From contig JBBDJH010000015.1 of assembly GCA_040879985.1 (NCBI GenBank), positions 1 through 64,000 of the forward strand: a DNA stretch of 64,000 nucleotides. Reading direction: 5' to 3'. The position numbers and the translations under genes were made by a program. Source of the stretch: VRUE01 sp040879985. GTDB taxonomy: Bacteria; Actinomycetota; Thermoleophilia; Solirubrobacterales; 70-9. Positions 32,672-41,143 of the stretch are shown here, piece after piece (position 1 is the stretch's first letter; each line of letters starts with the position of its first letter). Below the pieces are notes generated by a model. It did no database searches, was not told the DNA's origin, and saw only the letters and a program-made list of their open reading frames with translations.

Positions 32672-34627
32672 TCAAACGGTACCTGGCTCGCCGACGGCGT
32701 TCCGCTTCGGCAGGCGCTCGCGCCATCGGGGCTTCTCGGTCGTGCCCGCGATCTCGAGATCGAAGTAGAGCAGCGTCTGGCCGATCGCGACGTAGGGCAC
32801 CAGGAGGGCGAAGACGAGCGTGCCGATCGCGTTGATCAGCAGCAGCGAGATGTTGGTGAAGATCAGCGCGAAGCCGAGCACCGGCCCGGTGACGACGCCG
32901 ATGACGACGAACACCGCGGCGACGCGCAGCGCGTACCACCAGCGCCCGCGGACCAGCGCGGAGCTGCCGCGGAAGGCCTCGCGGGGGCGCTTGTCCTCGA
33001 AGATGATCTGCTGCTGGATGAAGAGCCAGCCGACGTACTTCCAGGCGGCGAAGGGAAGGCCGACGACCGTGATCGCCATCCCGAGGAGGGCCAGCGAGGC
33101 GAGCAGCTGCGCGCCGACGACGCGGCGGAAGCGCGCCCACATCGCGCGGTAGGCGGCGACGAAGCTCGCCTCGCCGTCCTCGACCACCTGCCGCATCGCC
33201 GCGATCACCACCGCGGCCATGATCGCCGCGGCGATCGGGGCGCCGATCCCACTGAGGATTTCGCCGAGCGCGACGTGCAGGCCCGAGAGGCCGGTCTCGT
33301 CGTCGAGCCTGCGGCCGGGATCGCCGGTGAGCAGGAAGGTGAGCGCGTTGAAGCCGCCGACGATCGGGATCGCGGTCAGCCCGATCGGGCCGAAGACGCG
33401 CCAGTGGCGCCGGTAGAGCCCGCCGGCGGCGACCAGCAGCTGGCCGAAGGCACGGCTCGAGCGCGGCTCGTCGAGGTTCAGCGGCCGCCAGCGCGTGCGC
33501 CAGGCGATCAAGCCGAGCAGCGCCAGCAGCGCGACCAGGATCAGCGGCAGCAGCCAGGGCGTGTCCTGGGTGTGGTTGAGGAATGAGGTGACCTCTTCGA
33601 CCGCGCCGCAGAACGACTTGGTCACGGTCGGGCCGGCGATCGAGCCGGCCGGCAGCCGCGGGCTGGTCGAGCGGATTTCCTCCATCCAGGTCATCGGCGC
33701 CAGCCAGCGGTCCTTCAGCGCCGGCCCGGTCGGCCCGTTGTTGAACCCCTTCTCGAACTGGCCCCAGCGGCCTTCGTAGGCGAGCCAGCGGTAGGGGCCG
33801 TCCGGCCCCGGCCTGGTCGGGACCTGGACCGGCCGCACCTCGAGCCGCTCGTGCGGGGCCGTCGTGTTGTCGCAGCCGACCCCCGAGCCTTTGCGCCCGT
33901 TCTCGACGTAGACCGCGGCGTCGTAGAAGGTCGCGTGCGAGCCCGCCGCCGGGTAGACGACCGGGTGCGTTCCCTCCTTCTCGACCTTGCCGTCGCCCCA
34001 GGCCGCTTTCTCGCCGCCGCCGTGCTGGAAGAGCCCGACTTCGCTCGGCCCCTCGGCGAGGGCGCGGCTCGGGTCGGAGGCCTCGAAGACGACCTGCATC
34101 CCCTCCCAGTCGCCCTCGTGAAGGTCGTTGAACTCGTTGAAGTACCAGAAGAACCAGTACTGGACGGCGAGCCCGGGACGCCCCGCCTCGCGGGCGATGT
34201 GCGCGTAGGTGACGGCGGGCGCCTTGCCTTCGCGTTTGAGCGCGGCGAAGTCGCGGGCGTACTCGCAGGTGTCACCGAGCGGCTCGCCGGGCAGGTTGAG
34301 GTGGTGCCCGTCGCCGAGGCCGGCGATGTCGGCCGCGTCCGGCGCCCGTACCAGCGTGGTTTCGTCGCCGTTCGTGTCGGCTTCGGTCAGCCTCACGGCC
34401 GGGTTGCCGAGCACGGTCTTGACCGTCGTCGCCTCGTACTGCTCGCCGTCGGTGTCGCAGATTTCGTCCCGCTCGCGCAACATCAGCCGCGGCGCGTAGG
34501 CCTCGATCAGGCGTTGCGCGGCGGACTTGCCGGTACCGCCGGTTTCGCCGCCCGCCAAGGCCCCGCCGGGCGCGGCGAGGGGGAGAAGCGCGAGCAGCGC
34601 GCCCGCCAGTGCGATCCGCCGACCCAT
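32672..34627 (-). CDS. Vps62-like exported domain fused to multi-pass membrane domain
   Basis: 651 residues from ATG 34627. Signal peptide (1-25). The exported half (about 30-345) has the Vps62/DUF946 look: WFFWYFNEFNDLHEGDWEGM, then VFEASDP and HPVVYPAAGSHATFYD, with Cys residues for disulfides. One transmembrane helix (LPLILVALLALLGLIAWRTR, about 375-394) is followed by a C-terminal membrane domain with roughly four more helices (435-640; IAAAIMAAVVIAA, VFVVIGVVTGPVLGFALIF). Vps62-like domains are found in secreted and vacuolar proteins of unknown activity. First gene of the operon with a phosphoesterase and an M48 protease, suggesting a cell-envelope job. Confidence 0.7.
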   Translation of the reverse strand: MGRRIALAGALLALLPLAAPGGALAGGETGGTGKSAAQRLIEAYAPRLMLRERDEICDTDGEQYEATTVKTVLGNPAVRLTEADTNGDETTLVRAPDAADIAGLGDGHHLNLPGEPLGDTCEYARDFAALKREGKAPAVTYAHIAREAGRPGLAVQYWFFWYFNEFNDLHEGDWEGMQVVFEASDPSRALAEGPSEVGLFQHGGGEKAAWGDGKVEKEGTHPVVYPAAGSHATFYDAAVYVENGRKGSGVGCDNTTAPHERLEVRPVQVPTRPGPDGPYRWLAYEGRWGQFEKGFNNGPTGPALKDRWLAPMTWMEEIRSTSPRLPAGSIAGPTVTKSFCGAVEEVTSFLNHTQDTPWLLPLILVALLALLGLIAWRTRWRPLNLDEPRSSRAFGQLLVAAGGLYRRHWRVFGPIGLTAIPIVGGFNALTFLLTGDPGRRLDDETGLSGLHVALGEILSGIGAPIAAAIMAAVVIAAMRQVVEDGEASFVAAYRAMWARFRRVVGAQLLASLALLGMAITVVGLPFAAWKYVGWLFIQQQIIFEDKRPREAFRGSSALVRGRWWYALRVAAVFVVIGVVTGPVLGFALIFTNISLLLINAIGTLVFALLVPYVAIGQTLLYFDLEIAGTTEKPRWRERLPKRNAVGEPGTV

Positions 34628-34646
34628 TGCCGCCCAACGTACCAGC

Positions 34647-34695
34647 GAGGTGGTCGAGGTTTGAGTCGCATAGCGGTTCAAACCTCGACCACCTC
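34647..34695. repeat. Perfect 18-bp inverted repeat between divergent genes
   Basis: GAGGTGGTCGAGGTTTGA (34647-34664) and its exact complement (34678-34695) enclose 13 nt. It lies 20 bp before the minus-strand start at 34627 and 27 bp before the plus-strand start at 34722, so it is not a terminator. Read on the minus strand, the inner 23 nt (core GCTAT, then GACTCAAA) resemble the loop of the hairpin at 54728, suggesting one repeat family. Confidence 0.7.
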
Positions 34696-34721
34696 CCGGA
34701 TCCCCCCCCGACCTGGATACG

Positions 34722-35405
34722 ATGGCGCCCGTGCTCGTCCTCGATCGACTGTCGTTGCCGACTTGGCGCGCTGCCGGCCTCGTCCTGCTCTGCGCGCTCG
34801 CGGCGCTGCTCGTCGCGATGGTCGCCCCGAGCCGCGCCGACGCGGCCCGGGTCAAGTGCGACGGCACCTTCCGCGTCCTCCACGACGACCGGATCGGCAG
34901 CCTGGCGCTGCCGCGCGGCGGTTACCGGATCACGACCCTCGCCTCCGGCCGGCCGAACTGCGCCCGGGCCTCATTCCTCTTCACCCGCTTCCTCGAGGAC
35001 TTCGACGGCGTGCTGCCGGGCGGTTGGCGCCTCGGCGCCGCCAACTCGACCTTCGTGCGCGCGCCCGGCGTCGGCTTCCACGTCGCCCGCGTGGGCCGCG
35101 GCGGCGGTGGCCACGAAGAAGAAGAATCCGGCGGCAACGGCAGGCACGGCGCGCTCTTCTGCCCCGGCACCTTCCGCGTCCTCAACAACGACCGGATCGG
35201 CCCGCTGCGCCTCGCCAAGGGCCCCTACTGGATCGTCATGCTGCAGCGCCAGGGCCTCGGCTGCGGCCAGGCCTCAGCCCTCTTCACCCGCTTCCTCGAG
35301 GACTTCAACGGAGTGCTGCCGGTGCCGTGGATCCTCGAGCCGCACACCGCCAGCTTCCGCCGTAGTGCCAGCGGAGTCGGCTTCCGCGTCAAGCCCGCTC
35401 GCTGA
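34722..35405 (+). CDS. Secreted protein with a duplicated unknown domain
   Basis: 227 residues: signal segment (about 15-42), then two copies of one domain at about 46-126 and 145-225. Each copy has C-x-GTFRVLxxDRIGxL, a Y-I/V strand, a second Cys before LFTRFLEDF(D/N)GVLP, and GVGFxV near the end. The two are joined by a Gly/Glu/His-rich linker (GGGGHEEEESGGNG). One Cys pair per domain suggests an internal disulfide. I do not recognise the domain. The stop lies in the left arm of a long hairpin. Confidence 0.65.
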   Translation: MAPVLVLDRLSLPTWRAAGLVLLCALAALLVAMVAPSRADAARVKCDGTFRVLHDDRIGSLALPRGGYRITTLASGRPNCARASFLFTRFLEDFDGVLPGGWRLGAANSTFVRAPGVGFHVARVGRGGGGHEEEESGGNGRHGALFCPGTFRVLNNDRIGPLRLAKGPYWIVMLQRQGLGCGQASALFTRFLEDFNGVLPVPWILEPHTASFRRSASGVGFRVKPAR

Positions 35406-35504
35406 CGGCGTCGGACGCGGCGCGGTGCGGCGTCCTCGGTCGGCCAAATAGCGCTGCTATTCGGCCTTCCTGCGTCCTTGCCCCGCTTGGTCCGACGCCG
35501 TCAG
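35402..35504. repeat. 103-nt nested hairpin at gene end
   Basis: CTGACGGCGTCGGAC (35402-35416) is the exact complement of 35490-35504. At the centre GGCCAAATAGC pairs with GCTATTCGGCC around GCT, and the arms between are partly complementary. It starts at the stop codon of the secreted protein gene. It may be an extended terminator, a REP-like repeat or a structured RNA. Confidence 0.65.
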
Positions 35505-35638
35505 GAATCTAGGTCGGGGGCCTTGCCCGCGGGCATCCAGATCAGCGCGACGACGATCGTGACCATGCGCCGGTGGCCGGCGACGTGTTTGCCGCCGCAG
35601 GCCCGAATCCTGCCGGTCCGGTAGTCTCGCCCGCGCCC

Positions 35639-35812
35639 ATGCCCGACCTCTTCTGGATCGGCCTCGTCATCGCCGCCTCCGGCGTGCTCATCGGCCTCGT
35701 CGCCGGGGCCAGGTCGCGCAGCACGAGCGCCCTCACCGGCCTCGCGATCGGCGCCTTCCTCGGCGTCATGGCGGCCTTCCCGCTGCTCGCGATCGGCCTC
35801 TCGACCGCCTAG
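35639..35812 (+). CDS. Small two-helix membrane protein
   Basis: 57 residues from ATG 35639 (MPDLFWIGLVIAASGVLIGL), two transmembrane helices (about 4-24 and 34-54) with a short basic loop between them. No family recognised. Little context: it stands alone between a structured repeat and the GNAT region. Confidence 0.45.
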   Translation: MPDLFWIGLVIAASGVLIGLVAGARSRSTSALTGLAIGAFLGVMAAFPLLAIGLSTA

Positions 35813-35977
35813 CGCGGCAGCGAGCATCCCGGCGCCCGACCTGGGGAGCCGGCAGGGTCCTTTGGCTCAAGCGCTAATCTCGACTACAACGGATTGCAGC
35901 CAACGACCATCCTGGGCGTTAATGTTTCCGCCTGGGGAGCCGAAACACTCTTGATAGCCAGAGGAGAGCACCATCAC

Positions 35978-36166
35978 ATGGCGCAGGCGCTGAATCGCAT
36001 CGCAACGGTCAAAGGGAAAGCCTCGGTGGAGGAGATCCGTGGCACCGCTGCTGAGATAGACGCGAAGGACTTCGAGCGTGCGCAGCAAGATCCAAGACTG
36101 CGCGATTTCGTCAAGGCGGCCGATGAGCGTCTCGAGAAATTGCGCGCGGCTGGCCAGATCGACTAG
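35978..36166 (+). CDS. Small helical protein, unknown (antitoxin-like?)
   Basis: 62 residues from ATG 35978, with AGAGGAGA about ten bases upstream: MAQALNRIATVKGKASVEEI, then charged helices to AAGQID. Base composition is lower in GC than the surroundings. Its stop overlaps by 4 bp the stop of the convergent GNAT gene. A regulatory or antitoxin role beside a GNAT protein is a guess; true GNAT toxins are normally downstream of and co-directional with a ribbon-helix-helix antitoxin. Confidence 0.45.
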   Translation: MAQALNRIATVKGKASVEEIRGTAAEIDAKDFERAQQDPRLRDFVKAADERLEKLRAAGQID

Positions 36167-36726
36167 GTCGCTTCGAGCGGCGTCCAAAGGCGGGGCGGTT
36201 TCCCCCTTCGCCTTTGCTCCGAATCTCGAAACGGATACGGTTCGCTGCGCCAGAGGTCGGCGACCTTGTCATCCCATGGGTCTAGGACGAAAGCCGCTAC
36301 GCCAATGTTCTTGGCCGACTCCCTTGCGACTGCAAACGCAGTCTGGACTAGTTCGAGGCCAGTGGTCGAGCTCTCCCGGTGACGCGCCACCCAGGTCAGG
36401 ACGATTGCCGGCATCGTCGTGATTGTCGTTCGGAGCCCCAAGCTTCGGATCGATCTCTTCGAGAGCTTCACCGACCCGGAACACAATGAGACAAAGCCTT
36501 CGACCTGCTGTTCGGATACGAGCAGATGTGTGCGGCTCATGCTTGAGTTGACAACCGCTTCCTCCTTGAGGAACCTGGCGGCAGCATCTCCGGCGGGGAA
36601 GTTCAAGGGCTCGAACGCCTCCATTGCGCCGATCAGCCCAGGGGTCGTCGTGCGAGGCGACAGCGTCACCCACCGACCAGCGGCGGGCGCGGCAACAAGC
36701 GTGGTGTCTGCGATCGAGTCGTTCAC
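36163..36726 (-). CDS. GNAT-fold acetyltransferase-like protein
   Basis: 187 residues. The central strand and motif A region reads MPAIVLTWVARHRESSTTGLE (split near 107-127), followed by LVQTAFAVARESAKNIGVAAF and VLDPWDDKVADLW, the layout of GNAT enzymes including the TacT/AtaT tRNA-acetylating toxins. The usual R/Q-x-x-G-x-G/A loop is degenerate. GTG 36726 is the start and a palindrome lies directly upstream. The 60-residue N-terminal extension is unusual. GC is lower than the neighbours, suggesting transfer. Toxin or antibiotic/protein acetyltransferase cannot be decided. Confidence 0.55.
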   Translation of the reverse strand: MNDSIADTTLVAAPAAGRWVTLSPRTTTPGLIGAMEAFEPLNFPAGDAAARFLKEEAVVNSSMSRTHLLVSEQQVEGFVSLCSGSVKLSKRSIRSLGLRTTITTMPAIVLTWVARHRESSTTGLELVQTAFAVARESAKNIGVAAFVLDPWDDKVADLWRSEPYPFRDSEQRRRGKPPRLWTPLEAT

Positions 36727-36739
36727 ACTGCCTCGCAGT
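36727..36739. promoter_or_regulatory. Palindrome at GNAT gene start
   Basis: ACTGC-CTC-GCAGT, a perfect 5-bp inverted repeat touching the GTG start of the minus-strand GNAT gene. It could be an operator or a start-site hairpin. Confidence 0.35.
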
Positions 36740-36946
36740 CGGTTCCGGCCGGGCCGGATCGGCTGTCAGGTGATTTCCACGGCGAGGACGTTAGATGTCC
36801 GGTCGGACGCACTCACGCACGAAAGGCCGCTGGCACCTCAGCGACCCTCCGTGTAGATCCTTCCCGAAGGAGGAAGGCAGCGTGAACAACCGCAGGTTCG
36901 CAGGCAGGGCGGACGGAAATCTGCCCAGAATGGATTCGTCAGCGGC

Positions 36947-37069
36947 ATGCACTGGGCGGTGCTCGTCGCCGGCACCTTCGCCGGGCTCGGCTTCGTCCTC
37001 GCCGCGCGGCTGATCCCGCGCCGGGCCGAGGCCGAGGCCGGCCACCGTTGGCCGGCGGGCGGGGTATGA
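36947..37069 (+). CDS. Short membrane peptide, unknown
   Basis: 40 residues: MHWAVLVAGTFAGLGFVLAA, then RLIPRRAEAEAGHRWPAGGV. One transmembrane helix with a basic tail, a common layout of small membrane proteins. It precedes the MBL-fold gene by 46 bp in the same direction. No recognised family, and the ribosome-binding site is poor. Confidence 0.35.
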   Translation: MHWAVLVAGTFAGLGFVLAARLIPRRAEAEAGHRWPAGGV

Positions 37070-37115
37070 GCGCCGTCACGCTGCGCTGCGCGGCTTGCTG
37101 AGAGGATTGGCGCCG

Positions 37116-38120
37116 ATGGTGGACCAGCGCAAGCGCCCCGAGCAGCCGCGGGCGGAGAGAGTCCAGCCGGGGGTCTGGCGGCTGCGCCTGCCGCTGCCCT
37201 GGCCCGGCGTCCCGCACGGCAACGTCTGGGCGGTCGCCGCCGACGGCGGCATCGTCCTCTTCGACACCGGGATCGGCGGCAGGGGCGGGCTGCGGCGCTT
37301 CGACCAGGCGCTGGCCCAGGCCGGCTTCGGGCTCGAGGACGTGCGCCTCGTCGTCTGCACCCACTCGCACGTCGACCACTACGGCCTCGCGGCGCCGATC
37401 GTCGCGGGGGCGGGCTGCGAGCTCTGGATGCACCCGGCCTGGGGCCACGTCCGGCTGATGGCCGACGACCCGGCGGCGGCGCTCGAGCAGCGGATCGAGG
37501 CGGCGCGGCAGAGCGGCGTCCCGATGGCGGCGCTGGAGCGCTACCGCGAGTCGCGCGAAGGCGACAACGAGACCGGCGTCGACGCGATCGTCGAGCCCGA
37601 CCGCGAGCTGCTGCCCGGGGTCGAGGTGGAGACCGACCTCGGCGCCTGGCAGGTCCACGAGACGCCCGGCCACGCCCCGTCGCACGTCGTCCTGCACCAG
37701 CCCGAGCGCAGGCTGATGATCTCCGGCGACCACCTGCTCGGCCGCACCGTGCTCTTCTTCGACCACGGCCACAGCCCCGACCCGGTCGGCGAATTCATGC
37801 GCAGCCTCGAAGTGGTCGAGCCGCTCGAGGTCGACCTCGTCCTGCCCGGCCACGGCCGCACCTTCCGCGACCCCGAGGCGAAGATCGCCGAGGCGCGGCG
37901 CCAGGTCGGCGAGCTGCTCGGCAAGGTGCGCGCGGCGCTGGCCGACGGCGAGCGGACCGGCTTCGAAATCGTCGGCGAGATCGTCGGCGCCGAGAACCTC
38001 AACACGCCGGTCAGCGCCTGGGTCCTGCAGATCGTCCTCTCCTGCCTCGACCACCTGACGATCCTCGGCGAGGTCGCGGCGGTCGAGGGAAGCGACCCGC
38101 GCCGTTGGCGGCTCTCGTGA
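37116..38120 (+). CDS. MBL-fold metallohydrolase
   Basis: 334 residues. The zinc motif THSHVDHYG (about 85-93) is clear; further ligands are in TPGHAPSHVV (about 184-193), SGDHLLG (about 204-210) and LPGHGRTF (about 243-250). A helical C-terminal extension (about 255-334) resembles the BLACT winged helix of glyoxalase II/LACTB2-like enzymes. It likely hydrolyses a thioester, lactone or similar bond. ATG 37116 with AGAGG upstream is preferred over TTG 37095. It is followed by SRPBCC and PQQ-propeller genes in the same direction. Confidence 0.85.
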   Translation: MVDQRKRPEQPRAERVQPGVWRLRLPLPWPGVPHGNVWAVAADGGIVLFDTGIGGRGGLRRFDQALAQAGFGLEDVRLVVCTHSHVDHYGLAAPIVAGAGCELWMHPAWGHVRLMADDPAAALEQRIEAARQSGVPMAALERYRESREGDNETGVDAIVEPDRELLPGVEVETDLGAWQVHETPGHAPSHVVLHQPERRLMISGDHLLGRTVLFFDHGHSPDPVGEFMRSLEVVEPLEVDLVLPGHGRTFRDPEAKIAEARRQVGELLGKVRAALADGERTGFEIVGEIVGAENLNTPVSAWVLQIVLSCLDHLTILGEVAAVEGSDPRRWRLS

Positions 38121-38150
38121 CGACCCGGTCGGCCCGCTAGGGTTTGCGCC

Positions 38151-38597
38151 GTGGCCAGCTTCACCCTTGTGCGCGAGATCAAGGCGCCGCCTGAGGCGGT
38201 CTTCGACGCGCTGACCGACCACCGCCGCTACGCCGAGATGACGCCGCTGCGCAAGTCGGTGCTCGAGCGGGAGGGCGACCCGGCCCCGAACGGGGTCGGC
38301 TCGATCCGGCTGCTCAGCCTGGCCGGCCCGCCGATGCGCGAGGAGACGATCGTCTACGAGCGGCCGAGCCGCTTCTCCTACAAGCTGCTCTCCGGGCTGC
38401 CGGTCCGCGACCACGTCGGCACCGCCTCGCTGGAGCCGAGCGCGGCCGGGACCACGGTCACCTACGCGGTGCACACGATGCCGACCCTGCCGCTCGCCGG
38501 CGGCGCCCTCGTCGCCGCCGTCAAGCTGGCGATCGGGCAGCTGCTCGACGGGGTCAGCGCCGAGGCCGAGCGGCGCGCCCCCGCCGCCGAGGCATAG
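38151..38597 (+). CDS. SRPBCC (START-like) family protein
   Basis: 148 residues: FTLVREIKAPPEAVFDALTD (4-23), YAEMTPLRKS, then ERPSRFSYKLLSGLPVRDHV and a C-terminal helix, the usual polyketide-cyclase/START pattern of a hydrophobic ligand pocket. GTG 38151 fits the family start. It lies 30 bp after the MBL gene and 10 bp before the PQQ-propeller gene. The ligand is unknown. Confidence 0.8.
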   Translation: MASFTLVREIKAPPEAVFDALTDHRRYAEMTPLRKSVLEREGDPAPNGVGSIRLLSLAGPPMREETIVYERPSRFSYKLLSGLPVRDHVGTASLEPSAAGTTVTYAVHTMPTLPLAGGALVAAVKLAIGQLLDGVSAEAERRAPAAEA

Positions 38598-38606
38598 CCG
38601 GCCCGG

Positions 38607-39935
38607 ATGGGCGCCGCCCGTCGCGAGCTCAAGCGCCTGTTCCGCCACCCGGGCTGGTTCTGGCGCGAGCACCGCAACCTCGTCCTCGCCGCCGGCGTGG
38701 CCGCCGTGCTGCTCGCGATCGGCGGCGCGGCGCTCGCCTACGAGCTGCTCAAGCGGCCCGCCGACATCCACAACGAAGCGGCCGGCTTCCAGCCCCAGAA
38801 GCCGAAGAAGGAAGTGCGCAAACGGCGCAGCGTGAGCTGGCCGCTCTACGGCTACGACCGCGCCCGCACCCGCTACCTGCCGGTCAAGGGGATACGGCCG
38901 CCGTTCCAGAAAAAATGGCGCTACACGAACCGGCCGCTGCTCGAGTTCCCGCCTGTCCTCGCCGGCGGAAGGCTTTTCTTCGTCGACAACAACGGTCACG
39001 CGATCGCGCTCGACGCCGACAGCGGCAGGCAGCTCTGGAAGCGGCGCATCGGCCGCCTCAACGCCTCCTCGCCGGCCTATTCGAAAGGGCGCCTCTACAT
39101 CGTCAACCTCGTCCCCGGGCACGTGCTCAAGCTCGACGCCCGGACCGGCAAGGTGCTCTGGAAGCGGCGCCTGCCCGGCCGGGCGGAGTCCTCGCCGGTC
39201 GTCGTCGGCCGCACGCTCTACTTCGGCTGCGAGGACGGCAACCTCTACGCGCTCGGCACCCGCAACGGCAACGTGCGCTGGGCGACCGGGCTCGGCGGCC
39301 CGGTCAAGGCCGCCCCGGCCTACTTTGGCGGCGTCCTCTACGTCGGCGACTACGGCGGCTACATGAACGCGGTCGACGCCGGCAGCGGCGAGCTCAAGTG
39401 GCAGAGCGACTCGCTGGGTCAGGGCTTCGGCACCTCCGGCGCCTTCTACTCGACCCCGGCGGTCGCCTTCGGCCGCGTCTACGCCGGCAACAACGACACC
39501 CGCGTCTACAGCTTCGACCGCCGCGACGGCACGATCGCCTGGACCCACTCGACCGGCGGCTACGCCTATTCGGGGCCGGCCGTCGCGAAGACCCGCCGCA
39601 CCGGCCCGACCGTCTACATCGGCTCCTTCGACGGCAACGTCTACGCGCTCAACGCGCGCAACGGCGTGCCGCGCTGGATCCGCTCCGCCGGCGGCCAGGT
39701 GATCGGCTCGCTGACCGCGATCGGCGACATCGTCTACGTCGCCGAGTTCGACGACACCTCGACCACCGGCTTCGCGATGAAGGGCGGCCGCACCGTCTTC
39801 CGCTACCCGCGCGGCACCTACACGCCGGTCGTCTCTGACGGCCGGCGGATCTACCTGGTCGGCTACTCGAGCATCACCGCGCTGCAGCCGTTCAAGTACA
39901 AACGCGGCCTCGCCGACCGGGTCGAGGCGCGCTAG
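38607..39935 (+). CDS. Membrane-anchored PQQ-type beta-propeller protein
   Basis: 442 residues. A basic N terminus, one transmembrane helix (LVLAAGVAAVLLAIGGAALA, about 25-44), then a BamB/PQQ-like propeller (about 75-430) with blades such as VDNNGHAIALDADSGRQLWK, VLKLDARTGKVLWKRRLPG and YALNARNGVPRWI. These repeats lack enzyme residues in BamB-like members and serve as scaffolds outside the membrane. It forms an operon end after the MBL and SRPBCC genes. Confidence 0.8.
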   Translation: MGAARRELKRLFRHPGWFWREHRNLVLAAGVAAVLLAIGGAALAYELLKRPADIHNEAAGFQPQKPKKEVRKRRSVSWPLYGYDRARTRYLPVKGIRPPFQKKWRYTNRPLLEFPPVLAGGRLFFVDNNGHAIALDADSGRQLWKRRIGRLNASSPAYSKGRLYIVNLVPGHVLKLDARTGKVLWKRRLPGRAESSPVVVGRTLYFGCEDGNLYALGTRNGNVRWATGLGGPVKAAPAYFGGVLYVGDYGGYMNAVDAGSGELKWQSDSLGQGFGTSGAFYSTPAVAFGRVYAGNNDTRVYSFDRRDGTIAWTHSTGGYAYSGPAVAKTRRTGPTVYIGSFDGNVYALNARNGVPRWIRSAGGQVIGSLTAIGDIVYVAEFDDTSTTGFAMKGGRTVFRYPRGTYTPVVSDGRRIYLVGYSSITALQPFKYKRGLADRVEAR

Positions 39936-39963
39936 GCGGTGGCCCCGGACGGCCCGGCGAGCC

Positions 39964-41046
39964 TTACTTGCGCTTCTTCGGCGCGACGCCGCCGGGGGGC
40001 GGGGGCGGCGCCTTCGGGGGGAAGGGCGCGTAGGCGGGGAAGCGGCCGTTGTGGAGCATCCGCCGCAGCACGCTCAGGCTGGAGGGCCAGTTCTGGATCC
40101 GGTAGGAGCTGGTCGAGCCGAAGTCCTGGTAGTAGAGGAGCATCTTGGCGCGGCGATGGCGCCGCACCCAGGTCATCAGCTTGCGCACGTAGGCCGGGTC
40201 GTCGCCGGTCGAGACGCCCCACTCGGTGATCGCGAACGGCTTGCCGGAGAACTTCCTGTAGAGGCCGTTGAGCGCCTTCCAGTCCTGGTTGTCGCTGTAG
40301 AGGTCGGTGCCGGCCCAGTCGACCCAGCGGCTGCCCGGGTAGAAGTGCCGCGGGCGGTTCTGGGGGACCGTCGGCGAGCCGGCCGGCAGCGGGCTCCAGA
40401 TCACTTCGACCGGCGCCTTCGGCAGGCCGCCGAGGCGGCTGCGCAGCGGCGGTAGCCCGGCGGTGCGCAGGCGGCGGTCGATCTGCCGCCGCTTGCCGCC
40501 GCCGTGGACGATCACGTAGATGCGGCGGAAGGCGCGTTTGTAGTTGCGCGTGCTGTGTGCGGAGCCGCGGGCCGCGCCGTCGCAGTCGTAGGCGGCGTAG
40601 ACGTTGAGGCAGCGGTTCGGCTCGCCCAGGGGGCGGATGTAGGCGCGCATCTTCTTCGTCGCGAACAGCTTGTTGAGGCGGATCAGGTACTCGTCGCCGG
40701 CGCCCGCGGCGATCGCGCGCGGGCTGATCAGCTCGTGGCCGTCGTTGCTGTCGGCGGTGTTGATGTGGAGGACGGGCCGCGCCCGCGCCGCCTGCCAGCG
40801 TTCGATCGACTCGGGGAAGTCGGAGCCCCAGGTGCGGAAGGTCTGGATCAGCGCCGGGTGCTTGCGCAGGGCGCTGGAGAACTGGCCGAAGTCGGCGCTG
40901 TCGCCGGTGTCGCTGACCCCGAAGAAGACCTTGTTGCCGCGCGGCACGAGCGATCCGGCGCCCGCCGTCGAGGCGAACAGCAGGCTGAGCGCCGCCAGCG
41001 CGCAGAGCGCGGCGAGCAGCGGCGAGTTGTCGCGCGAGCGGAACAT
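39964..41046 (-). CDS. Secreted glycoside hydrolase-like (GH26/GH-A) protein
   Basis: 360 residues. Signal peptide (about 1-31). A TIM-barrel pattern follows: FFGVSDTGDSADFGQF, RPVLHINTADSNDGHE, YIRPLGEPNRCLN (about 140-152, Glu as possible acid/base) and KPFAITEWGVSTGDD (about 270-284, Glu as possible nucleophile), then YYQDFGS. These spacings resemble beta-mannanase/clan GH-A enzymes. The end is Pro-rich and basic (PPPPPGGVAPKKRK), like other exported proteins in this window. Substrate unknown. Confidence 0.7.
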   Translation of the reverse strand: MFRSRDNSPLLAALCALAALSLLFASTAGAGSLVPRGNKVFFGVSDTGDSADFGQFSSALRKHPALIQTFRTWGSDFPESIERWQAARARPVLHINTADSNDGHELISPRAIAAGAGDEYLIRLNKLFATKKMRAYIRPLGEPNRCLNVYAAYDCDGAARGSAHSTRNYKRAFRRIYVIVHGGGKRRQIDRRLRTAGLPPLRSRLGGLPKAPVEVIWSPLPAGSPTVPQNRPRHFYPGSRWVDWAGTDLYSDNQDWKALNGLYRKFSGKPFAITEWGVSTGDDPAYVRKLMTWVRRHRRAKMLLYYQDFGSTSSYRIQNWPSSLSVLRRMLHNGRFPAYAPFPPKAPPPPPGGVAPKKRK

Positions 41047-41143
41047 GGCCCGGCCGACATGGTGGCAAGCGCCGCCCAGCGGCCGCTGCCGCCGCCCGGC
41101 GCTGCAATTCCCTTGCCGTTCCGATCCAGGTAAGGTGGACGCG

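Noticed and set aside
36939..39548. An 869-codon open frame on the minus strand, and similar long antisense frames at 16641-18377, 23326-25149, 51476-53572 and 53500-56346
   Set aside because: All are antisense shadows of genes with clear families. In 70 % GC DNA stop codons are rare, and these readings are Arg/Gly/Asp-rich with no domain.
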